Shown here: in pieces, positions 25,074-33,276 of the stretch
Position numbering within the stretch: the first letter of the stretch is position 1
Layout of the letters: each line of letters starts with the position of its first letter
From: Rhodothermus profundi
Lineage (GTDB): Bacteria > Bacteroidota > Rhodothermia > Rhodothermales > Rhodothermaceae
DNA length: 64,000 nt
Direction of reading: 5' to 3'
Assembly: GCF_900142415.1 (NCBI RefSeq)
Contig: NZ_FRAU01000003.1
Span: forward strand, 250,307 to 314,306
Notes under the pieces: model-generated
Seen by the model: the letters and a program-made list of their open reading frames with translations, nothing else
Database searches by the model: none
What the model was told of the DNA's origin: nothing
Program-made: the position numbers and the translations under genes

Positions 25074-26807
25074 GCGGCGCCAGAGCGCTCGGCCCACAAA
25101 GCGCAGCCGATCCCCCGTGGGAAAGCGGGCCAGCACTGTTTTCACCACGCCCTGCGTAAAACGAGTGCGGCGGCTGTAATCAATGGGCACATCCACCACC
25201 ACGACTTCGCCTTCCTGCGACCAGGCCAGCGCCTCCCGTAACATCGGCGCAAGCGCTTCAGGTTCGCTGCTCAACCGAACGTACCGTCCCCCCACAGCCC
25301 GGGCAATACCTTCCAGCCGCACCTCACCGAGCACCGTGCAGGTCTTCCGGTTATAGGGGATCTCCTGCCCCTGGGAAATCTGACTCAGCTCCCCATCGTG
25401 AAAGACGCAGCAAAGCACGCCCACGCCCATGCGCCGGGCTGTCAGCAGCTCAAGCCCTGTCATTAAAAATGCCCCATCGCCGACAATTGCCACAACCGGT
25501 CGGTCTGGGTAGGCCAACCGAGCGCCTATAGCAGCCGGCACCGCATAGCCCATGCAGTTGAAGTCGGATGGCAGAATAAGCGTACGCGGCTGCCGCACCT
25601 CGAACAGCTCAGCAGTTAGATAGGTGTGGTTCCCATCATCCACGGTAACGATTGCCTCGTCAGGCAGCACCGCCCGCAGCGCATCAAAAAAGTAAGCCGG
25701 GTTAACACGCGCGCCACTGTTGTGCCGATACCAGGCTTCCCGATAGGCTCGTTTGTCAGCCTGAAGCTGCTGCGCAACAGCTTCTCGACGTGCCGGTCGA
25801 TCAACGCCCATATCTCGCAGGGCCTCCAGCAGGCGAGGCAGCACAACCCGACTGTCGCCGGCAATGGCCACCTGAGCCGGATAGTTGGCGTTCAGCACCT
25901 GAGGATCCAGGTCGATATGCACAAGCGCTCCGGGCACGCGCACGCCAAAGCTGCCCGTGGGAATCTCGGCAAACCGAGTCCCGACCGCCAGGAGCGCATC
26001 GCAGTCCTCAAAGGCACGCTCGGCGGCCGGCACCGCCGCCTGCGAAAAACCCATGCCCGCATGCAACGGATGGTTTCCCGGGAAGGCGCTCAGTCCCTGC
26101 AGCGTGGTGGCCACCGGAGCCCCCAGCCGCTCTGCCAGCTCCATCAGCGTCTCCGTAACATCGACCGCGCCCCAGCCGACAAAAATGCCCGGACGTTCTG
26201 CCCGGGCCAATACCCGGGCAGCCTCTTCGATCAGCGCTTCGTCTGGCGCTTCCGGAGGCGGCGGGGGCCTGAAGGTTGGCAGCGCCGGGACTTCATCCCG
26301 GAAGAGCTGTACATTGACGGGAACTTCTACAAAGACAGGTCCAGGCACGCCTGAAACGGCTGTCCGGTATGCTTCAAAAATTGTCGGAACGATTTCATCG
26401 TGTCGGTGCACGCGCCAGAACCCCTTCGTGACGGCTGCCACCAACCGCTCCTGATCTATTTCGTGGAGCTGAAAGCGATAGGGCACGTCGGTGCGAATCC
26501 CGCCCGAAATAACCAGCAATGGCACCCCGGCCAGATAGGCCTCTCCCAGTCCTCCCATGGCCAACGCGGCACCAGCCGCCGGCACGATGGCCAGGGCACC
26601 GATACGATCAGGCGCCACCCGACTGAGGGCATCTGCCATAAAGGCTCCTCCTCCTTCGTGCGTCACCAGCACAGGTCGCACGCGCTCACTCTGGCCCAGC
26701 TCATCGTACAATTCCGTTACGTGCACACCGGGAATCCCAAAGGTGAAAGGCACGGGCAGCTGCTCCAGTGCATACCGAATCAACCAGGCTCCGCTTTTCT
26801 TGGGCAT
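25062..26807 (-). CDS. Thiamine-diphosphate-dependent enzyme of the acetolactate synthase/benzoylformate decarboxylase superfamily
   Basis: A 581-residue enzyme with the three-domain layout: N-terminal pyrimidine domain with the catalytic glutamate E51 (VTHEGGGAFMADALSR), a central Rossmann-like domain (RPGIFVGWGAVDVTE, VHIDLDPQVLNANYPAQVAI), and a C-terminal TPP domain (AIVGDGAFLMTGLELLTARR). The usual GDG...NN metal motif reads GDG...HDGELSQ, with aspartate at the second asparagine, an unusual but possibly functional ligand. It is not a housekeeping acetolactate synthase: no small subunit or ilv genes are near. It lies 19 bases behind a flavin dehydrogenase, so both probably serve one catabolic route. 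Substrate unknown. Confidence 0.85.
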   Translation of the reverse strand: MPKKSGAWLIRYALEQLPVPFTFGIPGVHVTELYDELGQSERVRPVLVTHEGGGAFMADALSRVAPDRIGALAIVPAAGAALAMGGLGEAYLAGVPLLVISGGIRTDVPYRFQLHEIDQERLVAAVTKGFWRVHRHDEIVPTIFEAYRTAVSGVPGPVFVEVPVNVQLFRDEVPALPTFRPPPPPEAPDEALIEEAARVLARAERPGIFVGWGAVDVTETLMELAERLGAPVATTLQGLSAFPGNHPLHAGMGFSQAAVPAAERAFEDCDALLAVGTRFAEIPTGSFGVRVPGALVHIDLDPQVLNANYPAQVAIAGDSRVVLPRLLEALRDMGVDRPARREAVAQQLQADKRAYREAWYRHNSGARVNPAYFFDALRAVLPDEAIVTVDDGNHTYLTAELFEVRQPRTLILPSDFNCMGYAVPAAIGARLAYPDRPVVAIVGDGAFLMTGLELLTARRMGVGVLCCVFHDGELSQISQGQEIPYNRKTCTVLGEVRLEGIARAVGGRYVRLSSEPEALAPMLREALAWSQEGEVVVVDVPIDYSRRTRFTQGVVKTVLARFPTGDRLRFVGRALWRRLRG

Positions 26808-26826
26808 GGTGCTGATTCCAGGATGG

Positions 26827-28440
26827 TTATAAATGACGCGCTGTCAGGCGGGCGGTAAGAATACAGCCGCCCAGAAACGTGCCTTCCAGCGATCCCTGTC
26901 CATGCATTCCCCCGCCTCCGAAACCGGCTGCTTCGCCTACCGCGTAGAGGCCAGGCACGGGCGTATCGTCGGGCCGCAGCACCTGGCCTTCCAGATTGGT
27001 TTTCAACCCTCCCAGACTTTTTCGGCTCAGGATAAAGCAGCGGATGGCAATCAGGGGTCGGGCGCTGGGATCTAAAATGGGCTGAAAGCGACACAGCCGC
27101 AAACGATCTGCTCGATAGGTACGAAAGTTCATCAGGCGTCGCAACTGTTCGTCATTGAAAAAAGCAGGCCCTCGTTCAATCATGGCATCATAGGCTTGAA
27201 TATCGCGAAGCATGCCCTCCCCATCAATCTGCAATCCGAACAGACTGCGCGCATTCATGCCATCAATAAGCGCAGCGGGCGTATCGGCCACAACAATGTC
27301 GTCAGCGCATTCATCAATGAGCCGTTGTACCAGGCGATGGTTGCCACGCACCAGCTCCCATAGCATACGCAAGCGCTTTTTATAGCGAAATGCTTCCATA
27401 TAGTCGCAGCCCGAGACGGCCAGTTCTCGCACTGCGATCTTGTAATTGAGCACAAGCCAACTGTACTGGCCGGGCTGACGCAGAATCTGTTCGACAAGCC
27501 AGCGCGTGTCGGTATAGCCTACCAGAGGGGGCGGTCCGATGCGACGGCCTCGTGCATTACACCAGAGGGCCGATCGGGGTGGAACCAGACTCAAACCGTC
27601 ATGGGGGCGTCGACGGGCCGGATGGTGCACGCCAGCCGCATAATGCCACTGAAGATCCAGATGAGTCAGATGAGCGCCCAGGGCGGCTGCGCGGTCGTGC
27701 AACAGGCCATCCGCATAGCGATGCGCTCCGTTCAGCAGTTTAGGAGGGGGGTTGCCCCAGGGGCGATACCAGTGGGCCCGTAGCTTGCTCAGATCCCCTC
27801 CGCAGATGCCCCCTGAGGCAACCACCACTGCTCCTCCGCGCGCCTCAAAGACAGGACCGTCTGGCTCCACATGTCCCTGCACGCCCACCACATGCCCTCC
27901 TTCCTGGATAAAATCCGTCACCGCATGCCGGAAATACAAGGACAACCGATGCCGGTTCGGATGCGCTTCCAGTGCAGCGAGAATGCGCTGGACAATCTCG
28001 TATCCCGTGCCCCAGGCAATATGCCAGCGCGGCACCGAGTTGAGCGGCTCGTAGAGGCCTCGTTCTGGCCAGTACACCAGCGGCAGGAAGCGCACGCCCA
28101 GCTTGTCTAGAAACTCGAAGATAAGGGGAATCGAATGCTCACAATAATGTTGTGCCCAGCGGCGCGGCCAGTGGTCTTCGGGACCAAAGCGGGCGCAGCG
28201 TTGCCAGTCGCGCCAGGCCAGCTCCGGGCTGTCCTGAATGCGCAGGCGCCGCTGATGGGGTGTATCGACCAGAAAGATACCCCCGAACGACTCGCGCGCC
28301 AGTCCCCCCAGTCGCTCTGGCTCATCGCGATCAAGCAACACGACCCAGCGATTCTTTCCCAGAAGTTCCAGGGCCGTAACGAGACCAGCCAGTCCTCCCC
28401 CGACAATGATTACGTCTGCCTCGTAGCGTAACGGTGGCAT
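26827..28440 (-). CDS. FAD-dependent dehydrogenase related to 3-ketosteroid dehydrogenase/fumarate reductase flavoproteins
   Basis: A 537-residue flavoprotein. It has an N-terminal FAD fold (DVIIVGGGLAGLVTALELL) with VVLLDRDE closing the site, a middle substrate domain, and the C-terminal FAD motif VPGLYAVGEAAGFGGGGMHG followed by GSLEGTFLGGCILTAR. This ending matches the 'putative FAD-binding dehydrogenase' group near KstD rather than succinate dehydrogenase. It probably introduces or removes a C=C bond next to a carbonyl. It is the first gene of a two-gene operon with a TPP enzyme. The start is set by ATG 28440 and the immediate FAD motif. Confidence 0.87.
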   Translation of the reverse strand: MPPLRYEADVIIVGGGLAGLVTALELLGKNRWVVLLDRDEPERLGGLARESFGGIFLVDTPHQRRLRIQDSPELAWRDWQRCARFGPEDHWPRRWAQHYCEHSIPLIFEFLDKLGVRFLPLVYWPERGLYEPLNSVPRWHIAWGTGYEIVQRILAALEAHPNRHRLSLYFRHAVTDFIQEGGHVVGVQGHVEPDGPVFEARGGAVVVASGGICGGDLSKLRAHWYRPWGNPPPKLLNGAHRYADGLLHDRAAALGAHLTHLDLQWHYAAGVHHPARRRPHDGLSLVPPRSALWCNARGRRIGPPPLVGYTDTRWLVEQILRQPGQYSWLVLNYKIAVRELAVSGCDYMEAFRYKKRLRMLWELVRGNHRLVQRLIDECADDIVVADTPAALIDGMNARSLFGLQIDGEGMLRDIQAYDAMIERGPAFFNDEQLRRLMNFRTYRADRLRLCRFQPILDPSARPLIAIRCFILSRKSLGGLKTNLEGQVLRPDDTPVPGLYAVGEAAGFGGGGMHGQGSLEGTFLGGCILTARLTARHL

Positions 28441-28477
28441 GATAGGACCCGTTGGTAAATCCTGACTTCTGGCTGGG

Positions 28478-28512
28478 AAAATACGCCTGCTATGGGGACA
28501 AAATACGCCTGC
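28478..28512. repeat. Tandem 13-bp direct repeat, 22-bp period, in a divergent promoter region
   Basis: AAAATACGCCTGC occurs exactly at 28478-28490 and 28500-28512. The 22-bp period puts both copies on the same face of the helix, as for sites of a cooperatively binding regulator. It lies 38 bases upstream of the FAD dehydrogenase gene (- strand) and just ahead of a TATATTTG element pointing at nth. Confidence 0.5.
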
Positions 28513-28521
28513 CCATCTATT

Positions 28522-28529
28522 TATATTTG
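28522..28529 (+). promoter_or_regulatory. Possible Bacteroidota-type -7 element ahead of nth
   Basis: TATATTTG matches the TAnnTTTG consensus of Bacteroidota primary-sigma promoters. A matching TTG at -33 is not obvious, so this is a weak call. It would leave about a 130-base leader before ATG 28663. Confidence 0.3.
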
Positions 28530-28662
28530 CACCTCTCCATCAGGAAATGCCCTTTGCCAACTCCGCCTGTTTTTCATAGGCTCAAAGGAGCGCGCGCTTT
28601 TCACCTCTTCCCTTGCAGGAGTGCAACTTTTGTTGGATTTTGTAGCAGCGAGAAGCTTTACA

Positions 28663-29328
28663 ATGAAGTTGTCTATGCCGACCGAAACAGCTCGCCAGCG
28701 GATCGACGCCATCTTAGAGCGTCTTCGCAGCGCTTACCCGGAGGCTACGACTGAACTTCGCTGGGCTACTCCTTTCGAATTGCTTATCGTAACGGTTCTT
28801 TCGGCTCAGACGACCGACAAGAAGGTCAACGAGATTGCGCCTGAGCTTTTCCGGCGATACCCAACCGCCGAAGCGCTGGCACGCGCCCGTCCCGAAGAGC
28901 TCGAACCCCTCCTGCGACCGCTGGGCTATTTTCGCCAGAAAGCTCGAACCATTGTACGTCTGGCCCGCCAACTGGTCGAACGCCACGGAGGCGAGGTCCC
29001 GCGTAGCATGGAGGCGCTGACCGCGCTACCGGGCGTAGGACGCAAGACGGCTGCGATTGTGCTGGGCACCGCTTTTGGCATCCGAGAAGGCATCGCCGTT
29101 GACACCCATGTCCGTCGCGTTGCCCAGCGCCTGGGTCTGACCGCACACAAAACGCCCGATAAGATCGAGCAGGATTTGATGACCCTTGTGCCTCGTGCAG
29201 ACTGGACATGGTTTGGCCATGCGCTGGTGCTGCATGGCCGCTACGTGTGCCTGGCGCGCCGTCCTCGCTGCAGTCAGTGCGCACTGGCCGATGTGTGTCC
29301 GCGAATCGGTGTCGCCGTGGCTGCCTGA
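28663..29328 (+). CDS. nth: Endonuclease III (DNA glycosylase/AP lyase)
   Basis: A 221-residue base-excision-repair enzyme removing oxidised pyrimidines. The HhH motif LPGVGRKTA carries catalytic K128; the catalytic aspartate is D147 in AVDTHVRR. The 4Fe-4S loop C196-X6-C203-X2-C206-X5-C212 (CLARRPRCSQCALADVC) is complete. The frame extends 57 codons upstream, but that part is unlike Nth, so ATG 28663 (or 28675) is the start. Length is as usual for the family. It is convergent with yraN. Confidence 0.95.
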   Translation: MKLSMPTETARQRIDAILERLRSAYPEATTELRWATPFELLIVTVLSAQTTDKKVNEIAPELFRRYPTAEALARARPEELEPLLRPLGYFRQKARTIVRLARQLVERHGGEVPRSMEALTALPGVGRKTAAIVLGTAFGIREGIAVDTHVRRVAQRLGLTAHKTPDKIEQDLMTLVPRADWTWFGHALVLHGRYVCLARRPRCSQCALADVCPRIGVAVAA

Positions 29329-29334
29329 AACGGC

Positions 29335-29724
29335 TTACTCAGCCCAGAAAGCGTCCTTAAAATGCGTGATTTCTGGCGGCTGCCCATTGCGCAGGACAAT
29401 GGCCACGACGTCGAACCGGCAGCGGGCGCGTTGCAGGTGGTGTTCATACAAATAGGCGCGCGCTGCCCGGATCAGGTGCCGTCGTTTTTCGGGCGTGACA
29501 GCTTCCTCGGGTCGCCCGAAGTCCAGGCTGCGTCGGGTTTTCACCTCAACAAACACGATCTCGCCGCCATCTTCAGGACGAGGCGCCGGTTCAAAACACA
29601 CCAGGTCAATTTCTGCCCGTTCAAAGCGATACTGGCGGGCCAGAATACGATAGCCCTGTTGTTCCAGATAAGCGGCTGCCAGCTCTTCTCCCTGCTGGCC
29701 AATCGAACGTGTGTCCATGAGCAT
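29335..29724 (-). CDS. YraN/UPF0102 family nuclease-fold protein
   Basis: About 129 residues. The restriction-endonuclease-like fold of the YraN family is clear: GQQGEELAAAYLEQQGYRIL, then the RAEIDLVCFE strand with the acidic residue, and FVEVKTRRS with the E-x-K catalytic pair, ending in RCRFDVVAIVL. The family is widely conserved, often near DNA-processing genes, with a suspected role in DNA metabolism. Start uncertain: GTG 29730, ATG 29724 and ATG 29718 are all in frame within five codons and no clear ribosome site decides. Confidence 0.9.
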   Translation of the reverse strand: MLMDTRSIGQQGEELAAAYLEQQGYRILARQYRFERAEIDLVCFEPAPRPEDGGEIVFVEVKTRRSLDFGRPEEAVTPEKRRHLIRAARAYLYEHHLQRARCRFDVVAIVLRNGQPPEITHFKDAFWAE

Positions 29725-29834
29725 GCGCACGGCTGCGTGTCAGGCCCGTGAACGAAAACGCACGGGATCTCGTTTCCTCCGCGCGCATTCGATGCGAGCC
29801 GTTTGTAGTTTATAGCGAAAAATCGTCCGTACGG

Positions 29835-30662
29835 ATGGCCTCACAACCGCGACCCCTCATTACGTTGACCACTGATTTTGGCACGCGAGACGCGTACGTG
29901 GCTGCCATGAAGGGGGTATTACTCGGTCTGGCCCCCCAGGCTCAACTGGTGGATATTACGCATGACATTCAGCCCCAGGATGTGATGGAGGCGGCCTTTG
30001 TGTTGCGCGAGGCGATCCCTTATTTTCCTCCAGGCACGATTCACCTGGTTGTTGTTGATCCAGGCGTAGGCACAGAGCGACGGGCCGTAGCGCTTCGCCA
30101 TGGCTCTTACTGGTTTGTGGGACCGGATAACGGACTGTTCACGCTCGTGCTGGGCACCGAGCATCCGGATGAGCTCGTCGAGCTTAATCGACCATCCTTC
30201 TGGCGCACGCCAACGCCCAGCCAGACCTTCCATGGGCGCGATATCTTCGCGCCAGCAGCCGGCCATCTGGCCGCCGGTCGTTCGCTTCAAGAAATCGGAA
30301 CCCCGATCGAACGGCTTACTACGCTGCGCTGGATGGAACCATCCGCCAGTAACGAAAGCATCCACGGCTGGGTCATTCACGTAGACCGCTTTGGCAATTG
30401 CATTACGAATATCTCCCGGGAATTATTTGAGCACTACCGCGCAGACCGTCCGTTCAAATGCTACGTGGGCAGCACCCCCTTTACGCAGGTGCAGCCTACG
30501 TATGGAGCAGTAGCCCAGGGCGAGGCGCTTCTCCTGTTCGGCAGCAGCGACTTCTTGGAGATTGCGGTCAATGGCGGCAATGCGGCCGAGCTGCTCGGCA
30601 TTCGTCAGGGGACACCGGTCCACATTATCTTTGAACAGAAACCGACGCGCAACCGCTCATGA
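29835..30662 (+). CDS. SAM hydroxide adenosyltransferase (DUF62/SAM_HAT family)
   Basis: 275 residues. The start is ATG 29835, where family similarity begins (LITLTTDFGTRDAYVAAMKG). Other family landmarks are VDITHDIQPQDV, VVVDPGVGTERR, FVGPDNGLFT, and the C-terminal beta-barrel with HVDRFGNCITNI. Relatives include SAM-dependent fluorinase and chlorinase, but ordinary genomic members hydrolyse S-adenosylmethionine to adenosine and methionine. The Asp-Arg-His set of the hydrolases is suggested by D14, R18 and the conserved H/D segments. The stop overlaps the next start in ATGA, coupling it to the sigma-like membrane protein. Confidence 0.92.
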   Translation: MASQPRPLITLTTDFGTRDAYVAAMKGVLLGLAPQAQLVDITHDIQPQDVMEAAFVLREAIPYFPPGTIHLVVVDPGVGTERRAVALRHGSYWFVGPDNGLFTLVLGTEHPDELVELNRPSFWRTPTPSQTFHGRDIFAPAAGHLAAGRSLQEIGTPIERLTTLRWMEPSASNESIHGWVIHVDRFGNCITNISRELFEHYRADRPFKCYVGSTPFTQVQPTYGAVAQGEALLLFGSSDFLEIAVNGGNAAELLGIRQGTPVHIIFEQKPTRNRS

Positions 30663-31831
30663 ATGCCTTGCAGGCTACCCCCCGCGCCCTGCTTACCCAT
30701 CTGGATGAGCTTTACCGGTTGGCGCAACTGCTAACGCCTGATGCAGAAACGGCCGTCCGACTGGTCCGAACGGTATACCGGGAAGCGCTGGACGCCCCCC
30801 CGCCGGCTGATCAAGCCAGAACCTGGCTGATCGCCCGGTTGCTGCATCACGCGCAGGCTTCCAACACAGCGGAAACCTCAGGCCTGGCCGCCAGCCAGGA
30901 ATTGGCAGAACGCATTTTGAGCCGGGTGCTTCCTGCTGCGATCGCTTTGCTGGCAACGCGCGACCGGCTATGGCTGTACCTGTGTGACGTGCTGGAACTA
31001 ACGCCTGAGACGGCTGCTTCCCTGCTGCAGGATTCGCCGGAAGGCTACACCCGAGCGCATCAGGCCCTGCGCGGAGCACTCAGCCGGTATCTTACCGCCG
31101 GCCAGTTTGCGCTGCTTGAGTTTGGACTATCCGAGGCCCAGATTCGGTCCCACCTGCGGCAGGCCCTGGGTCGCCTGTTACAACCGCCGCCTGGTGCCTT
31201 GCGCACGGAACTGCTCAACCTGACAGGTAGCCCGTCGCTTGCGTCTGCCCCCCCGTCTCGATCGGTCGTGCACCACCCGGCCACCCGCACGCTCGTGGCC
31301 GTTCTGATCGTGCTGATGGCTGGCTTGCTGGGCTGGCTTGCCTGGCGAAGCACCCGCCCTGCTCCATCGCCTTCAGCCTCTCGTCCTTCTGACCTGATCC
31401 GTCGGTCTGTCGAGCTGGCTGCTTCATTGACCGTTGAGCAGCCGCTGACGCATCCAGCCGAAGCCGAACGCTACCTGGCCCAGCAGGGCTGGCGCGTCGT
31501 CATTCCCGACATTGCGGACGCCCGGCTTATCGGGCTAACGCAGGCACCTGTTCTGCCCGAGCTGAACGTTCCCGTACTGCTTTTCGAAGATCGCAAAAGC
31601 GGCCATACCCTGGCAATCTACCTCTACACCTACGCCCTGCTGGATCGTTATCAGAATCGGTTGTTGCTTGATCCCGATGTGCTGCGTCAGATTGAAGAAG
31701 AGCAGCATTTTGACCTGCATGTGCTGGGACGCCAGCAGGTGCTCGTCTGGCGCTACCGGGACGACATTTACGTAGCGGTTACGGAAGGAGACGCTGCCGC
31801 CCTGCGCGAGCGCATAGCGTTTCCGTCGTGA
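30659..31831 (+). CDS. Membrane protein: degenerate ECF-sigma-like domain, one TM helix, anti-sigma-like extracytoplasmic domain
   Basis: 390 residues. Residues 15-70 (ELYRLAQLLTPDAETAVRLV, RTVYREALD, WLIARLLHHA) follow the spacing of ECF sigma region 2. Residues 93-145 (AIALLATRDRLWLYLCDVLE, LTPETAASLLQDSPEGYTRA, HQALRGALSRYL) follow region 4, including the helix-turn-helix spacing, but lack many conserved basic and aromatic positions. One membrane helix spans 210-230. The rest (about 260-390) resembles the outer domain of ECF anti-sigma factors: GWRVVIPDIADARLIG, VPVLLFEDRKSGHTLAIYLY, LVWRYRDDIYVAV. I infer a membrane-tethered sigma/anti-sigma-like sensor. An ordinary structural membrane protein cannot be excluded. 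Confidence 0.75.
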   Translation: MNALQATPRALLTHLDELYRLAQLLTPDAETAVRLVRTVYREALDAPPPADQARTWLIARLLHHAQASNTAETSGLAASQELAERILSRVLPAAIALLATRDRLWLYLCDVLELTPETAASLLQDSPEGYTRAHQALRGALSRYLTAGQFALLEFGLSEAQIRSHLRQALGRLLQPPPGALRTELLNLTGSPSLASAPPSRSVVHHPATRTLVAVLIVLMAGLLGWLAWRSTRPAPSPSASRPSDLIRRSVELAASLTVEQPLTHPAEAERYLAQQGWRVVIPDIADARLIGLTQAPVLPELNVPVLLFEDRKSGHTLAIYLYTYALLDRYQNRLLLDPDVLRQIEEEQHFDLHVLGRQQVLVWRYRDDIYVAVTEGDAAALRERIAFPS

Positions 31832-31832
31832 G

Positions 31833-33170
31833 TCAGCGCAGCGGCAGCGTGATGCGAAACGTCGACCCCTGGCCTGGCCGGGACTGCACCAGCGCAATCG
31901 TCCCTCCATGGTAGTCTTCTACGATACGTTTAGCCAGGCTGAGTCCAAGACCCCAGCCTCGTTTTTTGGTGCTGTAGCCTGGTCGGAAAATATTTCTCCA
32001 CTGGCGTCGGTCGATACCGCGGCCCGTGTCCTGCACGTCGATCTGCACAGCGTCTCCCTGCACGCGGGCACGCACTTCAATGCGACCGTCCGTTCCTTCC
32101 ATCGCATCCAGCGCATTCTTGAGTAAATTCTCAATCACCCACTCAAACAGCTCGGCATTAAGCGGTACCCGAATGTCTTCCGGAACCTGTACCACCAGCG
32201 TTACCTGTTTGCCCAGACGCGGCATGCGACGCCGTATGTAGTCGGCAGTGTTCTGGATAACAGGAGCCAGCGGTTGCTCTTTGAGCCGCGGCAGCGACCC
32301 GATTTCTGAAAAGCGTTGCGCGACCCGCTTCAGGCGTGCAATGTCTTTTACAATTTCGTCAAGTGCTTCCTGCTGCTGCGCCGGTGCAAGGCTGTGGGTG
32401 CGGAGCAGCTCGACCCAGCCCATCAGGCTGGAAAGCGGGGTGCCGAGCTGATGCGCCGCTTCCTTGGCCATGCCTACCCAGAGACTGCGCTGCTCACTGC
32501 GCCGCACGTACGAAAAGCCGAGGTATCCGACCAAGATGAAAAGCCCCATCACAAAAAGCTGCACGTATGGAAATATCCGAAGTTGGCGAATCAGGCGCGA
32601 CTCTCCGTAGTGCACGTACTGCACCAGCTCGGTATCCTGGAAACGAAGTCGAATAGGAATGGGCCGGTGGACGCGATCCATTTCGGCTACCAGAGCGCGC
32701 AGGCGTGCCATAGCCCGCGCTGAGTCGGCAGGCGACAACCCCTCCAACGAATCTGGCACCGGCACATTGCGCCAGAACAGGGGGTGCAGCCCCGTTGCAT
32801 CGGTGATAATAGCAGGAATATCAAAAGCCCCTTCCAGGACAATCTCACTGGCGAGCGTCACGTCAAACGTAGGGGGCATGGTGCGCGCCCAGGCCAGCGC
32901 GGCCCGATACCGGGTGAGCTGTTGATTGTCTATCGCCGTTAACCGATCAAGCTGTTGCTCCAGTTGCTGGAATACGTCCAGGTAAGGATTAACGTGCGTG
33001 CTCGCAGCCAACTGCTCCTGTGCGGCTGCCCAGAGACGCACTAAAAATTCTTCCCGTTCTCGCAGCCGGTTGGCCAACCAGTTTGTATAGGCAACGGAAG
33101 CGACCGCGATTGCCACCGCAGCAATCACCAGACCGAGTTTTAAGTTGACCGAAAGGCGATAGGCCTTCAT
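31833..33170 (-). CDS. Membrane-bound sensor histidine kinase
   Basis: 445 residues. Two membrane helices (about 12-30 and 199-220) frame a periplasmic sensor region of about 165 residues. The kinase core begins at AKEAAHQLGTPLSSLMGWVE, with phosphoacceptor H240. N box VIENLLKNALDAME, G1 box VQDTGRGID, and G2 box KKRGWGLGLSLAKRIVEDYH are all intact, so it should be catalytic. No response regulator is adjacent; the nearest is the single-domain receiver at 42.7 kb. Its 3' end is one base from that of the convergent sigma-like protein. Confidence 0.93.
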   Translation of the reverse strand: MKAYRLSVNLKLGLVIAAVAIAVASVAYTNWLANRLREREEFLVRLWAAAQEQLAASTHVNPYLDVFQQLEQQLDRLTAIDNQQLTRYRAALAWARTMPPTFDVTLASEIVLEGAFDIPAIITDATGLHPLFWRNVPVPDSLEGLSPADSARAMARLRALVAEMDRVHRPIPIRLRFQDTELVQYVHYGESRLIRQLRIFPYVQLFVMGLFILVGYLGFSYVRRSEQRSLWVGMAKEAAHQLGTPLSSLMGWVELLRTHSLAPAQQQEALDEIVKDIARLKRVAQRFSEIGSLPRLKEQPLAPVIQNTADYIRRRMPRLGKQVTLVVQVPEDIRVPLNAELFEWVIENLLKNALDAMEGTDGRIEVRARVQGDAVQIDVQDTGRGIDRRQWRNIFRPGYSTKKRGWGLGLSLAKRIVEDYHGGTIALVQSRPGQGSTFRITLPLR

Positions 33171-33276
33171 AGCATTCCGGATTGCTTATGCCAAAACGCA
33201 CCAGGCGCCTGTTTCCAACCGGACAACGATAATCCAGGGTCCAGTTATGCAGGATAACCGATTGTTTCGGTGGTTC

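Noticed and set aside
29835-30662. Possible fluorinase or chlorinase for halogenated natural products
   Set aside because: The family is mostly SAM hydrolases. No biosynthetic genes are near and no halogenase-specific loop could be identified.
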